This document shows, piece after piece, positions 8,757-16,638 of a DNA stretch of 47,396 nt. Both the position numbers and the translations under genes were made by a program. Positions within the stretch are counted from its first letter, which is position 1; every line of letters begins with the position of its first letter. The DNA is from Collinsella sp. AF20-14LB (lineage in GTDB: Bacteria; Actinomycetota; Coriobacteriia; Coriobacteriales; Coriobacteriaceae). Under the pieces are notes generated by a model. The model worked only from the letters and a program-made list of their open reading frames with translations, did no database searches and had not been told where the DNA came from. The DNA is taken from the NCBI RefSeq assembly GCF_003459505.1, contig NZ_QRWD01000016.1, forward strand, positions 13,976 through 61,371, written 5' to 3'.

Positions 8757-9332
8757 TTATCTTGCCGGTGGAGTTGTCGTCGTTTCGTTCGTGTGGGTCG
8801 TTTCGGCGCCGTCGCCCTGTTCGCCGTCGTCCTTTTGAGCGTCGGCGATGGTGGAGGCTGCCGCAACGATACCGCGCTGGGGCGCGACGCTCGTCTGGGT
8901 CTGAGCGCCCTCGACTATTTCTGTGCCTGCATGCGCGAGCTCGGGCGATTTAAACATCGCGTCCAAGTTGGCACCGTCGCCGGCGTAGCCAAGCGCAGCG
9001 AGTGCGATGACGATCACTGCAACGACGACCGCGATCGGAACATAACGATGCCAACCAGCCGGATTGAGTCCGCTGCGACGAGCCGCCCCGCGGCTGATGT
9101 AGCCGAGCGTGCCGTCGTGCTTGAGCTTTGAGCCCACCACGCGTTTGCGGTCCCACAGCGAGGACTCTGCCTGCATTGCCAAGCGGGCACCTGTCGAAGG
9201 ATAGCCGTATTTAGTGCGCTTGAACGAGCCGTCAAACCCCGAGGCGTGTTTGCCCCACGTCACCGATGTTGTGCGTCGGTTAACCGGCGCGGCGCTCCGC
9301 CTTCTGCGGCTCGGTTTTGTAGTCTCAGCCAT
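8757..9332 (-). CDS. Unknown single-span membrane protein
   Basis: A 191-residue protein not matched to any family I know. The N-terminal 115 residues are basic (SRRRRSA, RRTTSV, FKRTKYGYP, DRKRVVGSKLK). One hydrophobic helix follows (VPIAVVVAVIVIALAALGY, about residues 116-134), then an acidic and Thr-rich tail (QKDDGEQGDGAETTHTNETT). The charge pattern suggests a cytoplasmic N-terminus and an exported tail. ATG 9332 follows GAGGGC; the 18-codon upstream extension does not look coded. It is monocistronic. Confidence 0.65.
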   Translation of the reverse strand: MAETTKPSRRRRSAAPVNRRTTSVTWGKHASGFDGSFKRTKYGYPSTGARLAMQAESSLWDRKRVVGSKLKHDGTLGYISRGAARRSGLNPAGWHRYVPIAVVVAVIVIALAALGYAGDGANLDAMFKSPELAHAGTEIVEGAQTQTSVAPQRGIVAAASTIADAQKDDGEQGDGAETTHTNETTTTPPAR

Positions 9333-9416
9333 ATGCCCTCGCACGCCGTAACCAAATCGAAACAATAACGCTTTGGACTGTAGCACACGCGTCGCGCGCG
9401 GTCACGGGCGCCTCGC

Positions 9417-10634
9417 TCAACGGTCACCGTCCTTCAGCAAGCGCCACAGCGTTGTTCGGCTTATGCCCAGTACCTCCGCCGCACGGGTCCGGTTGCCGTG
9501 TAGATGATCTACAACCAGATGCGCGATATCTCGCTCGGTATCGGCCAGCGGTCGCAGGATATACAGGTCACTTTCGAGTGTCGGGGCGCCAAAGGTTGCG
9601 GTCTTAATCACGTCCTCTTGGGCTAGCACTTCCTCCGCCACAGCGCGATCCACCGTGCCCGTCCCCACCAATATATACAGTCGTTCCGAGACCTCGCGGA
9701 GCTGCAGATAGTTGCGCGGCCAGCGGTAAGCATCGAGCGCCTTCGTCGCCGCGGCAGACAGCGTGGGCGCTGCCGTCCCAAATGCACCAGCGAGATATTC
9801 CAAATAGCGCGCAACCTTCGTCGACGCGGCTCCCTGCTCGACGATTGCCGGCGCCACGCTCACCGCACAGGCGAAGCGCTCGGTCACAAAGGCGGCTTGA
9901 TCACTTTCGCTGCCGCCCGGCATGTCATTCGCCGTCAGCACCACATGGCAGCGCGTCGCCAACGCGGTGTCGGCCATCGTGGAAACGAGCTCGCGAAGGC
10001 GCTGGGGGCCAACCGCATTCCAGCCCGCAATGCAAAGTGTCAGCCCCGTTTGGAACAACGGCGATTCGGCGCTTTTGAGCACGTGGCGCCAACCGCGATC
10101 GGTAAGCTCATCGAGCGCAACGGCAACAAAGGGTTGATCGGCAAAAGGACCGTCCAGATAGAGGCGCTTGGCTATCTCGACCTGACCCGCTCCCAGCTCG
10201 CCCTCGAGCATAAGGGGCACACCGCGCGCGTAGCTCTCGGCGACCGGCGCAGCTACCGAGGCCGCCCCCTCAACGATGCCGTACGCGCTCGATTCGTAGC
10301 GGGCCTCAACTTCGTCGGCGTTGAGCCACTCGATGCCCGCATGTGCCGCGGCGCCGCGTACCTCGCGGACCACAACGACCCAAAGCCTCCCGCCCTCTTT
10401 GTCGGTGGGGCGAACGGTCAGGCTCAGGCGCGCACCCGCACGTCCCATAACCAGACGCGCGCCGTCTCCTATACGGTCGAGGCGCTCAGCGACAAAAGCC
10501 GCCACATCCCACTCAAGCGCCGCGTCATTCATGGTCGAAATCGCGACGTCCCCCCGCGCATCGATTGCCAATGCCGAGGCCCCGGCAGCAGCCAGGGCCT
10601 CGGTCAAGATGTTCAGCTTGGCAACGCTATCCAT
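9417..10634 (-). CDS. Fis-type regulator with degenerate AAA+ domain
   Basis: A 405-residue protein with the layout of a sigma-54 enhancer-binding protein. The N-terminal part resembles a small sensor domain (residues 1-120), the middle resembles the AAA+ domain, and the C-terminal Fis helix-turn-helix is clear (HLHGNRTRAAEVLGISRTTL, about 380-400). The middle domain is decayed: the Walker A equivalent reads GELGAGQVE instead of GETGTGKE (Lys lost), and no GAFTGA loop or Walker B is visible. It therefore probably binds DNA but cannot remodel sigma-54 polymerase. The start 10634 follows AGGGGC. The YeiH exporter gene lies upstream in the same direction. Confidence 0.75.
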   Translation of the reverse strand: MDSVAKLNILTEALAAAGASALAIDARGDVAISTMNDAALEWDVAAFVAERLDRIGDGARLVMGRAGARLSLTVRPTDKEGGRLWVVVVREVRGAAAHAGIEWLNADEVEARYESSAYGIVEGAASVAAPVAESYARGVPLMLEGELGAGQVEIAKRLYLDGPFADQPFVAVALDELTDRGWRHVLKSAESPLFQTGLTLCIAGWNAVGPQRLRELVSTMADTALATRCHVVLTANDMPGGSESDQAAFVTERFACAVSVAPAIVEQGAASTKVARYLEYLAGAFGTAAPTLSAAATKALDAYRWPRNYLQLREVSERLYILVGTGTVDRAVAEEVLAQEDVIKTATFGAPTLESDLYILRPLADTERDIAHLVVDHLHGNRTRAAEVLGISRTTLWRLLKDGDR

Positions 10635-10759
10635 GATTTGCCCCTGTCCGCGGCGACATGCAACCGCCGACGGTCGCACGACCGAGTGTTTCAAAATTGA
10701 ACGATATTGCTCACCAAACACTATAGGGCAGAGAGCGCCGTCCTGCGAGTATAGGTGTT

Positions 10760-10848
10760 GCCCCGCATCGCCATCCTGGCGGGGCGATAAGAGCTCTTCG
10801 GGACTTATAAACCTGCGGACAAGCCATACCCGCAAGAGCTCCTATCGC
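10760..10848. repeat. Overlapping intergenic hairpins between the YeiH and Fis-type genes
   Basis: Hairpin one has 7-bp arms at 10760-10766 and 10779-10785. Hairpin two has 15-bp arms at 10784-10798 and 10834-10848 with one wobble pair. They share 10784-10785 and so compete at the edge. No T-run follows on the minus strand, so a simple terminator role is uncertain. The 266-nt gap holds no gene that I can support. Confidence 0.6.
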
Positions 10849-10900
10849 TCCACCGCAGGCATGCGCTCACCAGCAGCCAACACGCAAACTGGCTACTTCT

Positions 10901-11935
10901 CTACCAGATTCCCAGCACGTGCTGCATTCCCAAGCTCATGCACGCAATGCCAATCCAACAGCAAAAGCCCAGCGCGATGGGCTTGCCGCCCTTTTTGACC
11001 AGCTCGACGATATCGGTATTAAAGCCAATAGCCGCCATGGCCATCACGATAAAGAACTTCGAAAGCTCCTTGATGGGCGCCGTAATGGACGCGGGAAGCT
11101 GAAGCACCGTGGTGATTACGCTCGCCAGCACAAAGAACAGCACAAACATGGGAAACGCGCGTTTAAGCGAGAACGTGCTTTTGGCGTCGCCGCCGGCCTT
11201 GCGCGCCAGATGCATCTGCCAGCATGCGAGAACCAACGTAATGGGAATAATGGCCAGCGTCCTGGTGAGCTTGACCACCGTGGCGCTCTCGAGCACATTG
11301 GCGCCGGGATGCATGCTGTCCCAGGCGCTCGCCGCAGCCGTTACGGACGAAGTGTCGTTGATGGCGGTGCCGGCAAACAGGCCAAAGCCCTCGTTGGTCA
11401 GCCCGAGCATGCCGCCGAGCGTCGGAAACACGAGCGCCGCGATAACGTTAAACAGGAAGATGACCGAAATAGCCTGGGCAATCTCGCGATCGTCGGCATC
11501 GATGACGGGTGCGGTCGCGGCGATGGCAGAACCGCCGCAAATCGACGAACCCACACCCACAAGCGTCGCGATCTTGCTCGGCACGTTCATGACGTGGCAG
11601 AGCACGAAGGCGACAACAAGCGAGGTCGAGATCGTCGCCACGATAATCGGCAGCGACTGGGCGCCCTTGGACAGAATCTGCGAGAGGTTCATGCCAAAGC
11701 CAAGCAGGATAACCGCGTATTGCAAGACCTTTTTAGACGTATAGGTAACGCCGGCGGCGAGCTGTTCGCGACGATTCTTGGGAAAGACGAGCGCCAGAAC
11801 CATGCCAAAGAGGATGGCAAATACCGGCCCGCCGACCACCTCAATTTGTTTGCCGAGCAACGTCGCGGGGATAGCGATGGTCAGGCAGAACAAGACACCC
11901 TTCCAGCGCTCGCGTACGATATTCGCCAGTTGCAT
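10901..11935 (-). CDS. YeiH/UPF0324 family membrane exporter
   Basis: A 344-residue polytopic membrane protein of the YeiH (UPF0324) family, described in databases as putative sulfate or sulfonate exporters. The signature GVGSSICGGSAIAATAPVI (about residues 127-145) and GFGLFAGTAINDTSSV (about 182-197) are diagnostic, with about ten hydrophobic helices. The start at 11935 is preceded by AGAAAGAAGGAA. Transport substrate is unproven for the family. Confidence 0.85.
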   Translation of the reverse strand: MQLANIVRERWKGVLFCLTIAIPATLLGKQIEVVGGPVFAILFGMVLALVFPKNRREQLAAGVTYTSKKVLQYAVILLGFGMNLSQILSKGAQSLPIIVATISTSLVVAFVLCHVMNVPSKIATLVGVGSSICGGSAIAATAPVIDADDREIAQAISVIFLFNVIAALVFPTLGGMLGLTNEGFGLFAGTAINDTSSVTAAASAWDSMHPGANVLESATVVKLTRTLAIIPITLVLACWQMHLARKAGGDAKSTFSLKRAFPMFVLFFVLASVITTVLQLPASITAPIKELSKFFIVMAMAAIGFNTDIVELVKKGGKPIALGFCCWIGIACMSLGMQHVLGIW

Positions 11936-12128
11936 ATGGGATTCCTTCTTTCTCTTTCACGTTTGCGACGGCTTATGATACGGCAACATTGAGCGCAGCC
12001 TTGCGCAAACAAAGACTAAGATGCCGCAATCGTTCTTGGGCAACAGCCGAATTACCCACCGCGGAAAGCTGATTCGCGGCATAATTAACAACTGACATAT
12101 GAGTTTGATAGAACAGTTGCGAGGCGCT

Positions 12129-12830
12129 ATGGAAGAATCGATGCACGTCGGCGAGCAGGAAACGAGCCTACAGGACCAGTCCTACCACACCATTCGACGC
12201 AAGATCGTCTATCTGGACTACAAGCCGGGCGAAAAGCTGGGCGTCAAGCAACTTTGCGACGACCTGGACATGGGTCGCACGCCCGTGCGCGAGGCTTTGG
12301 TTCGCTTGGCGCAGGAAGGCCTGGTGCGCACCGTGCCCCAGAGCGGCACCTACGTCTCACCCATCAACCTCACCCTTGCCGAGAGTGCCTGCTACATTCG
12401 CGAGCACCTGGAAAAGCAGGTAATTGTGGAGTGCTGTGCGCGCGCCACGTCGGCCGGCATCGAGCAGCTCGACCGCGCCATCGCGCTGCAGGAAAAGGCC
12501 ACGGCCGAAGAGGATCGCATCGGCTTCTTTTTGAGCGACAACCTCATGCATCACATGATTTTTAGCATCGCATGCCGCAGCACTGTGTGGTCGTGGCTCG
12601 AGGAGACCAATGCCGACCTGGAGCGCTTCCGCTGGCTGCGCGCCGCCACGCAGGTTCTCGACAATCAGGACATCGTGAACGAGCACAAGCAGATTCGCCG
12701 CGCTATCGCCGGTCGCGACCCCATCGAAGCGAGCTTTTTGGTCAGCAAGCACCTGCACATGATGTTCCGCAACCAAACCGAGGTTCTGGACCAGTTCCCC
12801 GAGTACTTCGAGACCAGCAAGCTCCGCTAA
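12129..12830 (+). CDS. GntR-family regulator, FCD (FadR) subgroup
   Basis: DNA-binding repressor or activator controlled by a small organic acid or sugar acid. The N-terminal winged helix contains KLGVKQLCDDLDMGRTPVRE (recognition helix at MGRTPVREAL). The alpha-helical C-terminal FCD domain keeps metal-binding positions (DNLMHH and a later HKQIRR). I place the start at ATG 12129, four nt after GAGG. An in-frame ATG at 12099 has no ribosome-binding site but follows a CATAAT box and could be leaderless. The last bases of the gene (stop codon TAA) are part of a REP-like repeat. It is divergent from the YeiH gene, a possible target. Confidence 0.85.
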   Translation: MEESMHVGEQETSLQDQSYHTIRRKIVYLDYKPGEKLGVKQLCDDLDMGRTPVREALVRLAQEGLVRTVPQSGTYVSPINLTLAESACYIREHLEKQVIVECCARATSAGIEQLDRAIALQEKATAEEDRIGFFLSDNLMHHMIFSIACRSTVWSWLEETNADLERFRWLRAATQVLDNQDIVNEHKQIRRAIAGRDPIEASFLVSKHLHMMFRNQTEVLDQFPEYFETSKLR

Positions 12831-12883
12831 CCTGCCAAAAAGGGACAGGTTTATTTTGGCAGGTTTTATCTGGGCAAACGCAA
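12829..12883 (+). repeat. REP-like repeat, copy A
   Basis: Starts with AACCTGCCAAAA, centre GGGACAGG, then TTTTGGCAGGTT and TATCTGGG. The first and third blocks are inverted repeats that form a 12-bp stem. The first two bases are the end of the GntR stop codon. Confidence 0.85.
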
Positions 12884-12884
12884 C

Positions 12885-12919
12885 AAGGCCCGACTCCGCC
12901 ACAGCGGAGCCGGGCCCTT
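12885..12919 (+). terminator. Terminator of the GntR/FCD gene
   Basis: A GC-rich hairpin (12885-12899 with 12904-12919, two single-base bulges), followed by CTTCTTGTT. Confidence 0.6.
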
Positions 12920-12971
12920 CTTGTTAGCGCGTTTCGACAACGGAGCACCTGATGTCAGTCACCAACAGCGA

Positions 12972-13071
12972 GCGAGCCGCATTTGCGCCAAGGTGACGTG
13001 AAATGAGAGGGCGCTGACCTTCTGGTCGCGCCCTCGAAATTGAACGTCAGATTGGCGTGAATGCGGCTCGC
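12972..13071. repeat. Two-tier imperfect palindrome between gntR and glmS
   Basis: Outer arms 12972-12998 and 13045-13071 match at 23 of 27 positions. The inner hairpin has perfect 8-bp arms (13007-13014 and 13028-13035) plus 4 more pairs. Both flanking genes converge on this site. It looks like an older, diverged member of the class seen at 3-131 and 36617-36763. Confidence 0.65.
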
Positions 13072-13085
13072 GCAGCGTCGAGCAG

Positions 13086-13111
13086 TTCCGGCGTTTGGTA
13101 AAACGCCGGAA
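13086..13111 (-). terminator. glmS hairpin terminator
   Basis: Perfect 11-bp arms TTCCGGCGTTT (13086-13096) and 13101-13111, seven nt after the stop. No long T-run; the 18-mer at 13070-13087 that abuts it recurs beside the hairpin at 34842-34863. Confidence 0.65.
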
Positions 13112-13117
13112 CAACAA

Positions 13118-14965
13118 TTACTCGACGGTCACGCTCTTAGCGAGGTTTCGAGGTTGGTCAACGTCGCAACCGCGCAGGATGGCCACCTCGCGGGCGAGCA
13201 GCTGCAGCGGGACGCTCGCCGTGATGGGGCTGAACACATCACGGACGGCCGGCACGCGAATGATGCAGTCGGCGATCTTGTTGATCTCCTCGTCGCCCTC
13301 GGTGGCAACGACGATGACCTTGGCGCCGCGCGCCTTGCACTCCATAAGGTTCGACACGGTCTTGTCGTAGGTGGCACTCTTGGTAGCCACAGCGATGACA
13401 GGGAAGCCCGGGTCGATCAGGGCAATGGGGCCGTGCTTCATCTCACCGGCGGCGTAGGCCTCGGCGTGCAGGTAGCTGACCTCCTTGAGCTTGAGCGCGC
13501 CCTCGTAGGAAATAGCGGCACCCATGCCACGGCCCACGAACAGCGCCGACTGCGCGTCCTTGCACAGCAGGGCGGCCTCATGAACGGCCTCGGTTTGGGT
13601 ATCCAAAATCCACTGGATCTGCTCGGCCGTATCGGAAAGCTCGCGGAACAGCATGCGCGCCTGCTTGGTGGTCAAGCGGTACTTGACCTGCGCCAGCAGC
13701 AGGGCCAAAAGCGTAAGGCTCACGACCTGGCCGATGAAGCTCTTGGTCGAGGCAACCGCGATCTCCTTGTTGGCCTTGGTGTAGATGACGCCGTCGCTCT
13801 CACGCGCCACGGGGCTGCCCACCACGTTGGTGATGCCGAAGACCTTGGCACCCTTGATGCGCGCGTCGCGAATGGCGGCAAGGGTATCGGCCGTCTCGCC
13901 CGACTGGGACACGGCAACGACGAGCGTCGTCGGCGTAATGATGGGATTGCGGTAACGGAACTCGCTGGCCGCCTCAACCTCGGTGGGGATGCGAGCCCAA
14001 CCCTCGATAAGGTTCTTGGCGATGAGTCCGGCGTGGTAGCTGGTGCCGCAGGCGATCACGTAGACGCGGTCGATGTCGTTGAGCTCCTCGAGCGAAAGGC
14101 CCAGCTCGTCGATGTCGAGCTCGCCGGCCGGCGTCATACGACCGACCAGCGTGTCGCGCACAACGCGAGGCTGCTCGTGGATCTCCTTGAGCATAAAGTC
14201 GGGGTAGCCACCCTTTTCGGCCATGTCCAGGTCCCAGTCGATGTGGGTGACCTTGGGCTCGATAACGTTGCCGGCCTCGTCGGTGTACTCGACGCCCGCG
14301 GGCGTGAGCTTGGCAAACTGACCGTCTTCGAGCACCACGACATCGCGGGTGGCGTCGATGAGCGCGATGACATCGGAAGCAACATAGGAGCCGGTTTCGC
14401 CCACGCCGACTACGATCGGGGAATCCTTGCGGGCCACGGCGATCACGCCGGGCTCGTCAGCGCACACGGCGGCCAGACCATAGGCACCGACCACGTGGGT
14501 GCAAGCCTCGCGCACGGAGGCCATCAGGTCGTGCGTCTCGGCATAAGCCTCTTCGATCAGATGCGCGAAGACCTCGGTATCGGTCTCGCTCTTAAAGTGG
14601 TGGCCGCGGCCCTCCAGCTCTTCGCGCAGCTCGGCGAAGTTCTCGATGATACCGTTGTGGACGATGGCGATACGACCGTCGCAGCTGGTGTGGGGATGGG
14701 CGTTAACGACGGAGGGCTTGCCGTGGGTGGCCCAACGGGTGTGGCCGATACCGCAGGTAGCGTCGCTGTCGATGTTGGAAAGCTCGCTCTCCAGGCCCGC
14801 GACCTTGCCCACGCGGCGGATGACGTCGAGGTGCGCCGCGGCGCCCTCACCCACCTCGAGCGCGACGCCCGAGGAGTCATAGCCGCGATACTCCATACGC
14901 TTGAGGCCCGTGACCAGGATGTTCTTTGCAATATCAGAGCCGGTGTAGCCGACAATTCCGCACAT
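13118..14965 (-). CDS. glmS: Glutamine-fructose-6-phosphate aminotransferase GlmS
   Basis: Makes glucosamine-6-phosphate from fructose-6-phosphate and glutamine, the entry step of peptidoglycan amino-sugar synthesis. The 615-residue length is normal. The N-terminal glutaminase begins MCGIVGYTG with catalytic Cys2, GHTRWATHG and DGRIAIVHNGIIENF follow. Two SIS domains bind the sugar (SQSGETADT; SYLHAEAYAAGEMKHGP), and the tail LAKSVTVE is the family C-terminus. AAGGGA lies eight nt before the ATG. The promoter region holds nested inverted repeats, so sugar-responsive control is likely. Confidence 0.97.
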   Translation of the reverse strand: MCGIVGYTGSDIAKNILVTGLKRMEYRGYDSSGVALEVGEGAAAHLDVIRRVGKVAGLESELSNIDSDATCGIGHTRWATHGKPSVVNAHPHTSCDGRIAIVHNGIIENFAELREELEGRGHHFKSETDTEVFAHLIEEAYAETHDLMASVREACTHVVGAYGLAAVCADEPGVIAVARKDSPIVVGVGETGSYVASDVIALIDATRDVVVLEDGQFAKLTPAGVEYTDEAGNVIEPKVTHIDWDLDMAEKGGYPDFMLKEIHEQPRVVRDTLVGRMTPAGELDIDELGLSLEELNDIDRVYVIACGTSYHAGLIAKNLIEGWARIPTEVEAASEFRYRNPIITPTTLVVAVSQSGETADTLAAIRDARIKGAKVFGITNVVGSPVARESDGVIYTKANKEIAVASTKSFIGQVVSLTLLALLLAQVKYRLTTKQARMLFRELSDTAEQIQWILDTQTEAVHEAALLCKDAQSALFVGRGMGAAISYEGALKLKEVSYLHAEAYAAGEMKHGPIALIDPGFPVIAVATKSATYDKTVSNLMECKARGAKVIVVATEGDEEINKIADCIIRVPAVRDVFSPITASVPLQLLAREVAILRGCDVDQPRNLAKSVTVE

Positions 14966-15035
14966 AGGATAAATCCCTTCGTTCGCGTGACTGCAAGACG
15001 TCCACGCACAGGGGGCGCTGAGACGTATAACGTTC

Positions 15036-15098
15036 GAGTATTGTACTCACGCAAACGCAAGCTGATATACCAGAAGTGGTATCTCAACTTAGATACCA
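15036..15098 (-). promoter_or_regulatory. glmS upstream palindromes
   Basis: The 326-nt gap between glmS and the LacI gene holds, from the glmS side, GAGTA-TTG-TACTC (15036-15048, overlapping a TACAAT -10-like box on the minus strand), then ATACCA-GAAG-TGGTAT (15067-15082) and TGGTATCT-N6-AGATACCA (15077-15098), two overlapping palindromes that share one arm. The TGGTAT arms resemble GntR/NagR-type half-sites. The rest of the gap is two REP-like repeats and the LacI promoter. Confidence 0.5.
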
Positions 15099-15123
15099 CC
15101 CGATGCACACATGCCCAGCCGGT

Positions 15124-15166
15124 CCAAACCGCCACAATGGGGACAGGAACCTTTGTGGTGGTTTGG
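15124..15166 (+). repeat. REP-like repeat, divergent variant F
   Basis: Arms 15124-15137 and 15153-15166 pair with one wobble around GGGGACAGG. The layout equals that of the REP-like copies A-E but the arm sequence differs (CCGCCACAA instead of CCTGCCAAAA). It lies head to head with copy B. Confidence 0.6.
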
Positions 15167-15172
15167 GCTCCA

Positions 15173-15227
15173 GCGTTTGCCCAGATAAAACCTACCAAAA
15201 TAAACCTGTCCCTAATTGGCAGGTTTT
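15173..15227 (-). repeat. REP-like repeat, copy B (reverse orientation)
   Basis: Reverse complement of the A/C/D/E type, the only one on this strand. Its outer end TTTTGAC supplies the -35 box of the LacI-family gene. Confidence 0.8.
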
Positions 15228-15256
15228 GACACCCCAGGGGCGGGCGATGCTACAAT
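15226..15256 (+). promoter_or_regulatory. LacI-family gene promoter
   Basis: TTGACA (15226-15231) and TACAAT (15251-15256) are separated by 19 bp, slightly longer than ideal. The -35 starts inside the end of REP-like copy B. Confidence 0.5.
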
Positions 15257-15291
15257 CTGGCTTGTACTTGAAACGCATCAAAGGGGCCGCT

Positions 15292-16425
15292 ATGGCAAAG
15301 GTTAAAATCAGCGACGTCGCGCGCGAGGCCGGGGTTTCGCTGGGCACGGTTTCCAACGCGCTCAACCATCCCGAGAAGTTGCGCCCCGAGACCCTCAGGC
15401 TCATCAACGAGACCATCAATCGCCTGGGCTACCTGCCCAACCAAAGCGCTCGTCAGCTCGCGGGCGGCGCCACCAAGTCCTTTGGCCTGGTGCTCCCCCG
15501 TCTCGACCACGGCTTTTCGCTCCAAATCGCCAGCGGCGCCCACAACGAGGCCCGCAAGCACGGCTACGATCTGCTCATCGCCAATGCCGATAACGACGAT
15601 ATTCTCGAGGATCATTACCTGCGCTATTTTATGGGCACGCAGATGTCCGGCGTCATGGTTCAGCCCATGGCGTCCCCCGACTGGCACCCCGCTATGACCA
15701 AGATGCCCGTGCCGATCGTCTATCTGGACATCCATTGCTCCGAGCCCGGTTACTACGTGGCCGCCGACAACGAGGCACAAGGGCGTATTATCGCCGAGCT
15801 CGCCATCGCCCGCGGCGCACGCCATATCACCGTTGTGGGCCGAGCGGCATTTATGCAGCTCGGCCTGCGCGTCCTTGGCATCCACAAGGCACTTGCCCTG
15901 CATCCTGATATCAAAATTGAGGTCATCGATGCCGGGGAGTGGAATACCGCAGCCGACGGCTACAGCATCGGTACCCAGATTGCCGAACGCCCTGCTGACG
16001 AGCGCCCCGATTTTGTCATCGGCCTGACCGATGTATTGGCCTCGGGCGTTATCTCGGCGCTGACCGACAAAGGCATCTCCGTCCCCGAGCAGGTCCGCGT
16101 GGCCGGCTGCGACGGCAACCCCCTTGCATGGAGCGGGTCGGTTCCCCTTACCACCGTGGCACCGCCGGGCTACGAAATTGGCCGCAAGGGCGTACAGCTC
16201 CTCATGGAGCAGATCGGGGACAAGCCCGCCGCCAAAACCAAACGAGTCCGCATCGGCTCCGCCGCGCGTACCGTCACCACGGTCACGACCGCCGAGGACA
16301 TTAACCGCCAGGAGCTCGTGCGCCCCTTCTTGCTCGAGCGCGTGAGCACCCAAAAGGCCGAGCAGCACCCGACGGGCCCATCCGCGGCCCCAATAACCGA
16401 CATCAACCTGGGCGCCTACCTGTAA
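15292..16425 (+). CDS. LacI/DegA-family transcriptional regulator
   Basis: A 377-residue sugar-type repressor. The N-terminal helix-turn-helix is SDVAREAGVSLGTVSNALN (about residues 6-24), the hinge contains NQSARQLAGG, and a periplasmic-binding-protein-like sensor domain follows with the usual VPEQVRVAGCDGNPLA block. It is about 40 residues longer than typical LacI proteins; the extension ends DINLGAYL. ATG 15292 follows AAAGGGG. No sugar operon is adjacent, so its target is unknown. A short remnant with nearly the same C-terminal residues lies at 21893-21943. Confidence 0.9.
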   Translation: MAKVKISDVAREAGVSLGTVSNALNHPEKLRPETLRLINETINRLGYLPNQSARQLAGGATKSFGLVLPRLDHGFSLQIASGAHNEARKHGYDLLIANADNDDILEDHYLRYFMGTQMSGVMVQPMASPDWHPAMTKMPVPIVYLDIHCSEPGYYVAADNEAQGRIIAELAIARGARHITVVGRAAFMQLGLRVLGIHKALALHPDIKIEVIDAGEWNTAADGYSIGTQIAERPADERPDFVIGLTDVLASGVISALTDKGISVPEQVRVAGCDGNPLAWSGSVPLTTVAPPGYEIGRKGVQLLMEQIGDKPAAKTKRVRIGSAARTVTTVTTAEDINRQELVRPFLLERVSTQKAEQHPTGPSAAPITDINLGAYL

Positions 16426-16428
16426 CAA

Positions 16429-16466
16429 AAAACGCCGCAACGGGAACAGTCCCGCTGCGGCGTTTT
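16429..16466 (+). terminator. Terminator of the LacI-family gene
   Basis: AACGCCGCAACGGGA (16431-16445) pairs with TCCCGCTGCGGCGTT (16450-16464) with one mismatch, flanked by A6 and TTTT. Confidence 0.85.
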
Positions 16467-16638
16467 GCTGGCCCCATGTTCCCTCCCCGTTTAGCCGGAC
16501 CTGCGGCTACGGATATTTATGGAATGTAATCCATTTTTCATTAACTTTTTTGTTAAAATAGATTCAATTCCATATTTTTAGATATTTCCTATAAGTATTG
16601 ATTTTGCTCCAGTTTTTTCTCGCCAAGAAAGGGGTTTC

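Noticed and set aside
13061..15229. Long open frame of 722 codons on the plus strand, antisense to glmS
   Set aside because: It is the mirror of a high-GC gene with strong codon bias. The product is low-complexity (Gly/Asp/Val/His-rich) with no recognisable domain, and glmS on the other strand is certain.
14966..15291. glmS ribozyme or other riboswitch
   Set aside because: I could not find the conserved glmS ribozyme core next to the start; only protein-type palindromes are visible.
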